From positions 9,796,001 through 9,860,000 of the forward strand of contig NZ_CP011125.1 in NCBI RefSeq assembly GCF_000737325.1: a stretch of 64,000 nucleotides of DNA, in the 5' to 3' direction. The notes under the pieces are model-generated. The model was not told the DNA's origin, did not search any database, and saw only the letters and a list, made by a program, of their open reading frames with translations. Shown here one piece after another: positions 49,709-58,734 of this stretch. A program made the position numbers and the translations under genes. Positions within the stretch are counted from its first letter, which is position 1. The number at the start of each line of letters is the position of its first letter. Source of the DNA: Sandaracinus amylolyticus. Its GTDB lineage: Bacteria > Myxococcota_A > Polyangia > Polyangiales > Sandaracinaceae.

Positions 49709-52048
49709 TCACTTGCGGTCGAGCAGCTTGGCGAACGGATTGTTCGCGAACTGCTTCGGCGGCGGGCCCTTCTGCTGCGGGCCTCCACCACCACGCTGCG
49801 GGCCGCCGCGCTGCGGGCCGCCGGGCGCGCGCGCGCCGCCGTGCTGGTTGCCCTGGCGCGGGCCCTTGCTCGCTTCGTCGTGCATGCGCGCGCTCAGCGA
49901 GATGCGCTTCCGCGCCAGGTCCACCTCGAGCACCTTCACCGTGAGCTTGTCGCCGACCTTCACGACCTCGCTCGGGTCCTTGATGAAGCGGTCGCTCAGC
50001 TTGCTCACGTGCACGAGGCCGTCCTGGTGCACGCCGAGATCGACGAACGCGCCGAACGCCGTGACGTTCGTGACCACGCCCTCGAGGATCATGCCCTCCT
50101 TGAGGTCCGTGATCTCCATGACGTCGTCGCGGAACTTCGGCGGCTCGAAGCTCGCGCGCGGATCGCGCCCCGGCTTGCCCAGCTCCGCGACGATGTCGCG
50201 CAGCGTCGGCTCGCCCACGCCCTCGCCCACGTACTTCTGGATGTCGATCTTCTTCGCGAGATCGGTGTTGCCCACGAGCTCCGCGAGCGACACGCCCATG
50301 TCCTTCGCGATGCGCTCGACCAGCGCGTAGCGCTCGGGGTGCACCGCGCTCGAGTCGAGCGGGTTCGCCGCGCCGTGCACCCGGAGGAAGCCCGCGCACT
50401 GCTCGAACGCGCGCGGCCCGAGCCCGCTCACCTCGAGGACCTGCTGGCGCGACGTGAACGCGCCCTTCTCCTCGCGGTGCTTCACGATCTTCTTCGCGAG
50501 CGAGCCGCCGATGCCCGCGACGTACGCGAGCAGCGACGCGCTCGCGGTGTTGAGCTCCACGCCGACGTGGTTCACGCAGCTCTCGACGACCTCGCCGAGC
50601 TTCCGCGCGAGCAGCGGCTGGTGCACGTCGTGCTGGTACTGCCCCACGCCGATCGACTTGGGATCGACCTTCACCAGCTCGGCGAGCGGATCTTGGAGGC
50701 GACGCGCGATCGAGATCGCGCCGCGCACCGTGAGGTCGAGCTCGGGGAACTCCTCGCGCGCGACGTCGCTCGCCGAGTAGACGCTCGCGCCCGACTCGCT
50801 CACCGGCACGACCACCACGTCCGTGATGCCCGCCTCCTTGAGCGTCTTCTTCACGAACGACTCGGTCTCGCGGCCCGCGGTGCCGTTGCCGATCGCGATC
50901 GCGAAGGGCGTGTGGCGCTTCACGAGCGTGAGCAGCACGCGCTTCGCATCCTCCTCGCGCGCCGCGCCCTGCGACGGGTAGATCGTGTCGTTGACCAGGA
51001 ACTTCCCGGTCGAGTCCACCACCGCGACCTTGCACCCGGTGCGCAGACCGGGGTCGATCCCGATGACGCTCTTGGTCCCGAGCGGCGCGCTGAGCAGCAG
51101 GTTGCGCAGGTTGTCCGCGAACACGTCGACGGCGCTGCGATCGCTCTTGAGCTTCAGGTCGACGCGCACGTCGTTCTCGACGCTCGGCGCGAGCAGGCGC
51201 TTGAACGCGTCCGCGATCGCCGCGCTCATCTCGCCGCACCACGGCGAGCCGCGATCGACCTTCATCACGTTCTCGAGGCGCGGCACCACGCGCTCGCCGT
51301 CGACCTCGATCGACGCGCGGAGGATCCCCTCGCGCTCACCACGACGGATCGCGAGGAAGCGATGCGAAGGGATCTCCGCGATCGGCTCGCGCCACTCGTA
51401 GTACTGCTCGAACTTCGTCGGCTCCTTGATCTTGTCGGGCACGCCCTCGCTGACGAGGATGCCTTCCTTCTCGAACGCCTCGCGCGTCAGCGCGCGCACG
51501 TCGGCGTGCTCGGCGACGATCTCCGCGACGATGTCGCGCGCGCCGGCGAGCGCTGCCGCGACGTCCGCGACTTCCTTCTCGGCGCTGACGAACGCCTGCG
51601 CCTCGACGCGCGGATCACCGTCGGCGCTCTGCGCGAGGATGCGCAGCGCGAGCGGCTCGAGCCCCTTCTCGCGCGCGATCGTCGCGCGCGTGCGGCGCTT
51701 CGGCTTGTACGGCAGGTAGAGATCTTCGAGCGCCGCCTTCGTGGTGCACGCGAGGATCTTCTTCTTGAGGTCGTCGGTGAGCTTCCCCTGCTTGCCGATC
51801 TCCTCGAGGATCGACGCGCGTCGCTCTTCGAGCTCGAGGATGTAGGCCCGCTTCTCCTGGATGTCGCGGATCTGCACCTCGTCGAGGCCGCCGGTGACTT
51901 CCTTGCGGTAGCGCGCGATGAAGGGAACGGTCGCGTTCTCTTCGAGCAGCTTCACCACCGCCGCGACGCCGCGCGGCGGGAGATTCAGCTCCTGCGAGAT
52001 GAACGGAACGGGATCGAACGCTTGAGGCTTGGTCGACGTCTCGCTCAT
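49709..52048 (-). CDS. tex: Tex-family S1 RNA-binding transcription accessory protein
   Basis: 779 residues, normal for Tex. Order: N-terminal Tex helices (FISQELNLPPRGVAAVVKLL, PFIARYRKEVTGGLDE), the YqgF/RNase H-like domain (VIGIDPGLRTGCKVAVVDSTG), helix-hairpin-helix blocks (YVAGIGGSLAKKIVKHREEKG), and the S1 domain near residue 650 (GMILEGVVTNVTAFGAFVDLG). The last 60 residues are Gly/Gln/Pro-rich. Tex binds nucleic acids and affects transcription; in eukaryotes the homologue is Spt6. All domains intact. The ATG at 52048 is standard. Confidence 0.95.
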   Translation of the reverse strand: MSETSTKPQAFDPVPFISQELNLPPRGVAAVVKLLEENATVPFIARYRKEVTGGLDEVQIRDIQEKRAYILELEERRASILEEIGKQGKLTDDLKKKILACTTKAALEDLYLPYKPKRRTRATIAREKGLEPLALRILAQSADGDPRVEAQAFVSAEKEVADVAAALAGARDIVAEIVAEHADVRALTREAFEKEGILVSEGVPDKIKEPTKFEQYYEWREPIAEIPSHRFLAIRRGEREGILRASIEVDGERVVPRLENVMKVDRGSPWCGEMSAAIADAFKRLLAPSVENDVRVDLKLKSDRSAVDVFADNLRNLLLSAPLGTKSVIGIDPGLRTGCKVAVVDSTGKFLVNDTIYPSQGAAREEDAKRVLLTLVKRHTPFAIAIGNGTAGRETESFVKKTLKEAGITDVVVVPVSESGASVYSASDVAREEFPELDLTVRGAISIARRLQDPLAELVKVDPKSIGVGQYQHDVHQPLLARKLGEVVESCVNHVGVELNTASASLLAYVAGIGGSLAKKIVKHREEKGAFTSRQQVLEVSGLGPRAFEQCAGFLRVHGAANPLDSSAVHPERYALVERIAKDMGVSLAELVGNTDLAKKIDIQKYVGEGVGEPTLRDIVAELGKPGRDPRASFEPPKFRDDVMEITDLKEGMILEGVVTNVTAFGAFVDLGVHQDGLVHVSKLSDRFIKDPSEVVKVGDKLTVKVLEVDLARKRISLSARMHDEASKGPRQGNQHGGARAPGGPQRGGPQRGGGGPQQKGPPPKQFANNPFAKLLDRK

Positions 52049-52140
52049 AGGGAGTCGTCGCTTCTATCCGACGAGATCGACCGCTTCAACGTGCGAGAAC
52101 GCCCGCCGCGCGATGCATCGCGCCCCACGGATCGCGCGCG

Positions 52141-52698
52141 CTACGACAAGTGGAATTCGTAGAAGACGTCGGCGTCGCCCTTCGTGAAGCCGCGGATGCG
52201 CTTCATGTCGACGCGGCCTCCCCCGACGAGCTCGAGACCGCGCTTGAAGTAGCCGCAGATCGCATACTCGAAGTACGGGTGGTGATACTCGCGCGCGACC
52301 TCGCTGATGCGCAGCTCGACGCGGTTGCCGTGCTTCACCGTCTCGGCGCGACCCTTCGTGAAGAAGTTCGCGTAGAGCACGCGCCCCATGCCCGCGAAGG
52401 AATCGAGGCTCTTGGTCTCGCGCATGTGCTTGTACGGGCCCTGCGTGAGCGACCACTCGGCGCTCGCCGCGCCCACGCGGAAGTACGACTCGATGTCGCC
52501 GCCGTAGAGCTCGGCGACGATCGCGTCGTTGAGCGCGAGGAACGGCTTGATGGGGATGAGCGACGTCGCGAGGATCGGCTCGCGGAAGACCGGCTCCTTC
52601 TCCGCGAAGCGCTCGAGGAAGCGCGTGAACTTCTCTTCGCCGAGCTCGTGCACGAGCAACGTCTTGCGCGCGAGGAACGCAGTCCCCTTCACTTCCAC
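52141..52698 (-). CDS. DUF2378-like myxobacterial protein
   Basis: 185 residues from the GTG at 52698, with GGGGAGG 5 bases upstream. Opening VKGTAFLARKTLLVHELGEEKFTRFLERFAEKEP and the later FRVGAASAEWSLTQGPYKHM and ELVGGGRVDMKRIRGFTKGDADVFYEF fit the TIGR02265/DUF2378 family, abundant in Myxococcus and related to heme-NO-binding-like folds. No function is known. The match is by eye on length and helix pattern, so moderate confidence. It is 92 bp upstream of tex on the same strand. Confidence 0.5.
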   Translation of the reverse strand: MEVKGTAFLARKTLLVHELGEEKFTRFLERFAEKEPVFREPILATSLIPIKPFLALNDAIVAELYGGDIESYFRVGAASAEWSLTQGPYKHMRETKSLDSFAGMGRVLYANFFTKGRAETVKHGNRVELRISEVAREYHHPYFEYAICGYFKRGLELVGGGRVDMKRIRGFTKGDADVFYEFHLS

Positions 52699-52756
52699 GG
52701 CGACCTCCCCTTCCCGTGATGGTCCAGCAGGGGACGGTCGAGAAGCAAGCCCGAGA

Positions 52757-53878
52757 TCACCCAGCGTCGCGCGGCGCGCGGCGGCGGCGACGCCCTGCAT
52801 CGGCGCCTGCGTCCTCGCCGGCGTCGACGCCCGCGTCGTCGATCGGGACCCCACCGTCCTCGCCGGGCGCGAGCGCGGCGGGGCACGCGGTGTCGCCGAC
52901 GACGTCGCACACCGCGCGCTCGAGCCAGCGATGGAACGTCTGGTTCATCGCCTCGTTCATCTCGTGGCCGACCCCGTCGAACTCGACGAGCTCGATGTCG
53001 AACCCGCGCGCGCGGAGGCGATCGACGAGCACGCGCGTGGGCCCGACCGGGATCACGGGATCGACCGTGCCGTGCATCGAGCGGATCGGCGGGAAGCGCA
53101 GATCGTCGCGTCGATAGAGCGGCTCGAGCGGCGGCGGGAGCCACGTCGAGAGCGGGAACGCGTGGCCCACCACGTCGTCGTGGTGCAGCGCGAGCGCGTA
53201 CGTGAGCAGACCGCCCTGCGAGAACCCGCTCACGATCGGCCGCCCGAGCGTCGGACGCTCCGCAGTGAGCGTGCGGATCATCGCGGCGACGCGCGAGCTC
53301 ACCTGGAAGAGCGACGAGGCGAGGCGATCGACGAGCCCCGAGCCCACGCTCACCGGCAGCCACTCCCATCCCGTGCCGAGGCGATCGCTCGCTTGCGGGA
53401 CGATCACGCGCACCGGGTGCGAGAGCCCGAGGAACGGACCGCCCGGCAGGCCCGCGTTGCCGCCGCGCCCGTGGAACACGAACACGATCGGCAGCGCGTC
53501 GTCGAACGTCGCCGGGCCGAGCACGACCTCGAGGAAGTGGATGTCCTCGTAGGCGCCGCGGCGCACCTGCACGCCTTCGATCGGGCCCTCGGGCAGCACG
53601 ATCGGAGGCCCGCTGTCGCCGTCTCCCGCGTCCACGCCGGCATCGTAGATCGCCGACTCGGAGATGCGCCGGATCGCGGTCGCGGCGAGGGCCGCCTCGA
53701 GATCGCCGGCGGGCGGCGGCCACGCCTCCTCGAGCGTGTGCGTGACCATCGCTTCGGCGCTGCGGTTCGGCTCGTCGCCCTGCGGAGACTGGCAGAACGC
53801 GAGGCCGAGCGCGCTCGCGGTGGTCAGCGCGCCGATCGCGAGGGCGGCGCCGGTGCGCGCGTCGAGGTGCGTCGCCAC
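52757..53878 (-). CDS. Secreted alpha/beta-hydrolase (esterase or depolymerase type)
   Basis: 373 residues. Leader with a hydrophobic stretch (GAALAIGALTTASALGLAFCQS), then about 60 residues of linker. Hydrolase motifs: oxyanion FVFHGRGG, nucleophile Ser in VSGFSQGGLL, Asp in HGTVDPVIP and His in DGVGHEMN. This pattern is that of carboxylesterase/phospholipase-like or PHB-depolymerase-type enzymes. The C-terminus is low complexity, Asp/Ala/Arg-rich (DAGVDAGEDAGADAG). Probably a periplasmic or lipid-attached esterase (Cys in FCQS could be a lipidation site). Substrate unknown. Confidence 0.8.
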   Translation of the reverse strand: MATHLDARTGAALAIGALTTASALGLAFCQSPQGDEPNRSAEAMVTHTLEEAWPPPAGDLEAALAATAIRRISESAIYDAGVDAGDGDSGPPIVLPEGPIEGVQVRRGAYEDIHFLEVVLGPATFDDALPIVFVFHGRGGNAGLPGGPFLGLSHPVRVIVPQASDRLGTGWEWLPVSVGSGLVDRLASSLFQVSSRVAAMIRTLTAERPTLGRPIVSGFSQGGLLTYALALHHDDVVGHAFPLSTWLPPPLEPLYRRDDLRFPPIRSMHGTVDPVIPVGPTRVLVDRLRARGFDIELVEFDGVGHEMNEAMNQTFHRWLERAVCDVVGDTACPAALAPGEDGGVPIDDAGVDAGEDAGADAGRRRRRAPRDAG

Positions 53879-53946
53879 GGCGCGCAGCTTAGTACGCGAC
53901 GTCGATCGTGCAGGTGTGGCCCGCGCGTTGCGAGCCCGGCTGCACG

Positions 53947-55443
53947 ATGCGGCTCGCGATCGAGCAGCGAGACGGTGCGCTGCACGAGGGATCGCGCGCG
54001 GGGGCGCGCCGGCGATTCGGGCTGCGCGGCACCGTGATGTTGTGGTCCGCGCTGTTCGGCGCGGTCGCGATCGCGCTCGCGATCGCGATCGTGGTGGTCA
54101 CGACGCTGCTCCACGACGTGACGTGGACGATGCTGCGCGACACGCGGAGCCGTGCGCTCGCCGACGAGATGGAGGTGCGGCTCGAGATGCACGACTCGCT
54201 CGGTGATCTCGCGGTCGCGAGCGACAACTCCGAGGTCGCGCGCCCGCGCGCCACGCTCGAGCTGCAGATGCGCGCGAACCTCGACGAGGCGCGCACGTTG
54301 ATCGCGAACGAGCGAGAGCGGCACCTCCTCGACGACATCGAGCACCTCCTCGACGAGGCGCTGTCGCGACGACGCGCCCTCGAGGCCCGCGACGCGCCGC
54401 TCGAGGAGGTCGTGCGCGAGATGCGCGCGCCGCTGGTCGCGCTGCACGATCGGCTCGGCGAGCTGCGCCGCATGAACGTCGAGCAGGTGGAGCGCGCGCA
54501 GCGCGAGACCGAGCGCGTCGACCGGCTCGCGTCGACCGCGGGGATCGCGGCGGCGGTGCTGATCGCGTCGGGCCTCGCCGCGCTGGTCGCGGGGCTGCAC
54601 CGGCGCGTGCTGCGCCCGCTCGCGGCGTTGCGGGACGAGATCACACACCCGGCGAGCACGCGAGGCACGATGCCTCTCGAGCAGAGCCCGCGCGAGATCC
54701 GCGAGATCTCGACGGCGCTCGGCGAGATGCGCGGAGAGCTCGCGCGCCAGCGCGAGGAGCGGCTCGCGTTCCTCGCCGGCGTCGCGCACGACCTGCGGAA
54801 CCCGCTCTCCGCGCTGAAGATGGCGATCTCGCTCGCCCGCACCGACGCGAGCGCGCGCGAGCGCACGCTCGCGATGGCGGACCGACAGATCGAGCTCCTG
54901 GCGCGCATGATCGGAGACCTCCTCGATGCGACGCGCATCGAAGCCGGGGAGCTCGCCCTGACGCGCGAGCCGATCGATCTGCGCGAGGTCGCGCGCGAGG
55001 TCGTCGAGCTGCACGCGCCGACCGCGACGAGCCACACGATCGCGCTGCACGCGCCCGAGCGGCCGGTGACGGTGCGCGCGGACGTGCTGCGCATGCAGCA
55101 GGTCGTCGGCAACCTCGTGAGCAACGCGATCAAGTACTCGCCCGAAGGCGGGCCGATCGAGGTGCACGTCGGGCGCGAAGGAGAGCGCGCGTTCGTATCC
55201 GTCGTCGATCACGGCATCGGCATCGCGAGCGGGGATCGCGAGAAGCTCTTCACGCCGTTCCGGCGCTCCCGCGGAGCGCGCGCGGTCGCGACGGGCGCGG
55301 GCATCGGGCTCTCGGTGGCGCGGCGGATCGTGGAAGCGCACGGCGGGGACATCGCGGTCGACAGCACGGTCGGGCTGGGATCGACGTTCCGGGTGTCGTT
55401 GCCGACCGAGAGCGCGACGAGCGCCGGCGGAATTCCGAAATAG
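53947..55443 (+). CDS. Orphan sensor histidine kinase
   Basis: 498 residues from the ATG at 53947 (an earlier ATG at 53908 is in frame). Helix near 40 (MLWSALFGAVAIALAIAIVV), a helical periplasmic region of about 130 residues, a second helix (LASTAGIAAAVLIASGLAAL), HAMP and a kinase core: H-box FLAGVAHDLRNPLSALKMA, N-box GNLVSNAIKYSPEGG, G1 DHGIGIASGD, G2 ATGAGIGLSVARRIVE. All catalytic boxes are intact. No response regulator is adjacent, so it is an orphan. The HDLRNPLS form is a common variant. Confidence 0.9.
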   Translation: MRLAIEQRDGALHEGSRAGARRRFGLRGTVMLWSALFGAVAIALAIAIVVVTTLLHDVTWTMLRDTRSRALADEMEVRLEMHDSLGDLAVASDNSEVARPRATLELQMRANLDEARTLIANERERHLLDDIEHLLDEALSRRRALEARDAPLEEVVREMRAPLVALHDRLGELRRMNVEQVERAQRETERVDRLASTAGIAAAVLIASGLAALVAGLHRRVLRPLAALRDEITHPASTRGTMPLEQSPREIREISTALGEMRGELARQREERLAFLAGVAHDLRNPLSALKMAISLARTDASARERTLAMADRQIELLARMIGDLLDATRIEAGELALTREPIDLREVAREVVELHAPTATSHTIALHAPERPVTVRADVLRMQQVVGNLVSNAIKYSPEGGPIEVHVGREGERAFVSVVDHGIGIASGDREKLFTPFRRSRGARAVATGAGIGLSVARRIVEAHGGDIAVDSTVGLGSTFRVSLPTESATSAGGIPK

Positions 55444-55518
55444 CGCGGCGTGGGCTACGGTTGGACGCGCCGAAGTCGGGCACGGGGGGGCCGAGCCGAC
55501 TTCGGGAGGGAGCGCGCA

Positions 55519-56214
55519 GTGTCGGTGCTCGACTGGCTTTCGTCGTGGGCGAACGTCCCATTCACCGTCGCGGGCGGCGCGACGTTGCTCTTCGCGCTGG
55601 TGCAGGCGAGCGGTGTGCTCGGCCTGCTCGGCAGCGACGACGACGGGGACGCGGATACCGACGCGGACGGCGATGGCGACGCGGACGGGCACGAAGCCGA
55701 TGCGGGACACGGCTCGGCGCTCGAGGCGCTGCTCGGGCCGCTCGCGATCGGCCGGGTGCCGCTCACGCTGACGGTCGAGTCGGCTGGGCTCGCGTTCGCG
55801 ATCGCGGGGCTCGTGATCAACTCGGCGTACCTGAGTGACCCCGCGGGCCCGCCGCTCGTCTCGCTCGCGTGGACGCTGCCGAGCGCGCTGCTCGTCGGCT
55901 ACGGCGCGGCGGCGCTGGTCGCGCGGGTGCTCGCGCCGATCATCGACGATCGCGCGCAGGCCGCGACGTCGCGGCGCGAGCTGGTCGGGACGATCGGCGT
56001 CGTCATCTCGTCGCGGGTGAGCGAGGAGTTCGGCGAGGTGCGGCTGCGCGATCGCAGCGGGCACGACGTGCGCGTGGTCTGTCGCGTCGCGCCCGGCACG
56101 CGCGAGCTCGCGGAGCGCGACGAGGCCGTCGTCGTCGAGTGCAGCGAGGACGGGACGCTCTTCGTCGCTGCGTTCGACGAGGGCGACCCCGAGCGCCGGC
56201 AGCGCGTTCTTTAA
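55519..56214 (+). CDS. YqiJ-like OB-fold membrane protein
   Basis: 231 residues from a GTG with GGGAGGGAG upstream. N-terminal helix (FTVAGGATLLFALVQASGVL), an acidic stretch of repeated Asp-Gly-Asp (SDDDGDADTDADGDGDADGH), then two helices (LAIGRVPLTLTVESAGLAFAIA; LPSALLVGYGAAALVARVL) and an OB-like domain (ELVGTIGVVISSRVSEEFGEVRLRDRS). This is the plan of YqiJ/DUF1449, which pairs with the flotillin YqiK. The acidic stretch is unusual and could bind calcium. It precedes the flotillin gene by 104 bp. Confidence 0.75.
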   Translation: MSVLDWLSSWANVPFTVAGGATLLFALVQASGVLGLLGSDDDGDADTDADGDGDADGHEADAGHGSALEALLGPLAIGRVPLTLTVESAGLAFAIAGLVINSAYLSDPAGPPLVSLAWTLPSALLVGYGAAALVARVLAPIIDDRAQAATSRRELVGTIGVVISSRVSEEFGEVRLRDRSGHDVRVVCRVAPGTRELAERDEAVVVECSEDGTLFVAAFDEGDPERRQRVL

Positions 56215-56318
56215 CGGTCGCTCAACAACGCAACGGTGATTGCGCTCGGGCCGATTCGGGCCCGTTGCGAGGGAGCCGCGCGGTCGTGCGCGGCTCGTGC
56301 ACGAAAGGGAGAACGGTC

Positions 56319-58355
56319 ATGGGCACGTGGAATCCGGTCACCTTGGGGATCGCGGGGCTCATCGGCTTCGTCGTGTTCGTCGCGACGATGGCGATGGTCA
56401 TGATGAGCCGCTTCTACCGGCGCTGCGGCGCCGACGAGGCGCTCGTCCGCACCGGCCGCGGCGGCAACAAGGTGGTGATCGGGGGCGGCGTGATGGTCTA
56501 CCCGATCCTCCACCAGCTGCTGCGCGTGTCGCTGCGCAGCGTGAAGCTGAGCGTCGAGCGCGCGGGCAAGAACGCGCTCGTGACCGCCGACAAGATCAAG
56601 GCGAACGTCACGACCGAGCTCTACATCAAGGTCGAGCCGATCCAGGAGGACGTGCTCGCCGCGGCGCGCAGCTTCGGTGAGCGCAACCTCGACGGCGCGA
56701 GCATCGCGGATCTGATCGAGGGCAAGCTGACCGACGCGCTGCGCAGCGTCGCGGCGAACCAGACGTTCATGAACCTCCACGGCAAGCGCAAGGAGTTCGC
56801 CGAGATGATCCAGGCGACGCTCGCCGAGGAGCTCAAGAAGAACGGCCTGACGCTCGAGAACGTGTCGATCACGTCGCTCGCGATGGTGCCGGTCTCGGAG
56901 CTCGACGAGAGCGACGTGTTCGACGCCGAGGGCCTGCGCGCGATCACCGAGAGCGTCCAGACGAACCGCGAGAAGACGAACCAGATCCAGCGCGAGAAGG
57001 ACAACCAGATCCACGCGCAGAACGTCGCGGCGAAGATGCGCGCGCTCGAGCTCGAGCAGACGCAGAAGCAGGCCGAGGCGGATCAGGCGCGCCGGGTCGC
57101 GGAGTACGCCGCGATGCAGACCGCGGAGACCGCGAAGGCGGTGCTGATCCAGGAGCAGGCGCGTGACCTCGCGTCGTACGAGAAGCAGCGCGCGGTCGAG
57201 CAGGCGCGCATCGCGCAGGAGCGCGAGGTCGCGATCTCGCTCGCGCAGAAGCAGCGCGCGGAGCGCGAGGCGCAGATCGAAGCGGAGAAGGCGCAGAGCG
57301 CCGCGGAGATCGCGAAGCAGCGCGCGATCGAGGCGGCGGAGATCGAGAAGCAGAAGGTCGTGCAGGCCGCCGAGGTCGAGCGTCAGAAGGCGATCGACGC
57401 GGCGATGATCGACAAGGAGAAGGTCGTCGGCGCGTCGCTCATCGACAAGGAGAAGGCGATCGAGGTCGCGCGCATCGCGAAGCAGGTCGCGGTGATCCAG
57501 AGCGAGGAGGCGGCGGCGCGTGCGGCCGCGGCGCGGGCGACGGCGCGGGCCGAGGAAGAGCAGGCGAAGCAGGCCATCGTGACGGTCGAGGCGACCGCGA
57601 AGGCGGAGCGCGAGAAGGCGATCGCGGTGATCGAGGCGGCCGCGCGAGCCGAGGTGGATCGCGCGCTCGCGGAAGGTGAGGCGAAGAAGGCGCGCGAGCT
57701 CGCCGAGGCGCAGCTCGCGAGGGCGCGCGGCGCGGCGCAGGCGCTCGAGGCGGAGGCGGTCGCGGAGGCCAACAAGCGACGCGCGGCCGCGCAGGCCGAG
57801 GCGGACGCGCAGCGGATCGCGGCGGACGCCGCGGCCGAGGCGTCGTTCAAGGAGGCCGAGGCGATCAAGCAGCTCGCGGAGGCGGAGCGCCTCAAGGGTC
57901 TGGCGCTCGCCGAGGCGCGCCGCGCGATGGTCGAGGCGGACAACGCGGTCGGTGACAAGCTCCTGCTGCGCGACGTCGCGGTGAAGGCGCTCGAGGTCGC
58001 GCCCGATCTCGCGCGCGAGCTGATGATGCCCGCGCAGAAGATCACCGAGATCAAGGTGCTGCAGACGAACGGCATGTTCGCGGGGAGCGCGGCGAACGGC
58101 GAGAGCGGCGCGACGCCCGGCGCGGTCGGGATGATGTCGCCGATCCTCAAGACGATCATGGAGGCCGGCGCGGCGTACCCGCTGATGCGCGAGCTGATGA
58201 CCTTCGGGAAGGTCGACGGCCAGGTGCTCACCGACAAGGCGCGTGAGGTGATCGCGCAGGTCGCGCCGATGCTCTCGAGCGACGACGCGCAGAAGGCGCT
58301 CGCGGAGCGCGCGACGCCCCCGGCGGTCGTGGAGAGCGCAGCGGCCGAAGAGTGA
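56319..58355 (+). CDS. Flotillin-like protein, YqiK type
   Basis: 678 residues. Membrane helix near the N-terminus (LGIAGLIGFVVFVATMAMV), then SPFH/Band 7 domain (residues 30-200; ADEALVRTGRGGNKVVIGGGVMV, DGASIADLIEGKLTDALRS) and a very long coiled coil of about 350 residues of Ala/Glu/Lys heptads. Such proteins form lattice-like patches in membranes that resemble lipid rafts. AAAGGGAGAA is the ribosome-binding site. YqiJ-type partner precedes. It is longer than E. coli YqiK (about 553). Confidence 0.9.
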   Translation: MGTWNPVTLGIAGLIGFVVFVATMAMVMMSRFYRRCGADEALVRTGRGGNKVVIGGGVMVYPILHQLLRVSLRSVKLSVERAGKNALVTADKIKANVTTELYIKVEPIQEDVLAAARSFGERNLDGASIADLIEGKLTDALRSVAANQTFMNLHGKRKEFAEMIQATLAEELKKNGLTLENVSITSLAMVPVSELDESDVFDAEGLRAITESVQTNREKTNQIQREKDNQIHAQNVAAKMRALELEQTQKQAEADQARRVAEYAAMQTAETAKAVLIQEQARDLASYEKQRAVEQARIAQEREVAISLAQKQRAEREAQIEAEKAQSAAEIAKQRAIEAAEIEKQKVVQAAEVERQKAIDAAMIDKEKVVGASLIDKEKAIEVARIAKQVAVIQSEEAAARAAAARATARAEEEQAKQAIVTVEATAKAEREKAIAVIEAAARAEVDRALAEGEAKKARELAEAQLARARGAAQALEAEAVAEANKRRAAAQAEADAQRIAADAAAEASFKEAEAIKQLAEAERLKGLALAEARRAMVEADNAVGDKLLLRDVAVKALEVAPDLARELMMPAQKITEIKVLQTNGMFAGSAANGESGATPGAVGMMSPILKTIMEAGAAYPLMRELMTFGKVDGQVLTDKAREVIAQVAPMLSSDDAQKALAERATPPAVVESAAAEE

Positions 58356-58363
58356 ACGAGCGG

Positions 58364-58393
58364 AGCCCCGGTGCGCGCGAGCGCGCCGGGGCT
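58364..58393. terminator. Hairpin between flotillin and VF530 genes
   Basis: AGCCCCGG (58364-58371) and CCGGGGCT (58386-58393) enclose a GC-rich inner part that can pair further. Located between convergent stops, 9 bases after the flotillin stop and 8 before the VF530 stop. No T-run, so its terminator role is uncertain. Confidence 0.5.
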
Positions 58394-58400
58394 TCGTGCA

Positions 58401-58646
58401 TCAGGAGCGCGGTCGCGAACGGCGCGCGGCGAGCACGTCGAGGTAGAGCGCCTCGACCTTCGCGCGCGCCCACGGCGTGCGGCGCAGGAACTTGAGGCTC
58501 GAGGCGATGCTCGGCTCGTGGGTGAAGCAGCGGATGTCGACCGCACGCCCCATCGCGTCCCACCCGAGCTCGTCGACGAGACGCTCGAGCATCATCGCGA
58601 GCGTCACGCCGTGCAGCGGATCGCGGGGTCGTTCCGAGGACGTCAT
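58401..58646 (-). CDS. VF530 family DNA-binding protein
   Basis: 81 residues. Matches the VF530 (DUF2132) family: DPLHGVTLAMMLERLVDELGWDAMGRAV, IRCFTHEPSIASSLKFLRRTPWARAKVEALYLD. It is a small all-helical fold known from structural genomics; DNA binding is proposed. Start at the internal ATG 58646, since the family begins 7 residues before DPLHG; the longer frame to 58712 is unlikely. No partner genes. Confidence 0.88.
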   Translation of the reverse strand: MTSSERPRDPLHGVTLAMMLERLVDELGWDAMGRAVDIRCFTHEPSIASSLKFLRRTPWARAKVEALYLDVLAARRSRPRS

Positions 58647-58734
58647 CGTCGCGCGCTGGGGTCCATGACCGACGGCGCGCTCCGGCGCACGTGCGATCGC
58701 GAGAAAGGGCACGCAGCGCGTCGCCGCTCGTCTC

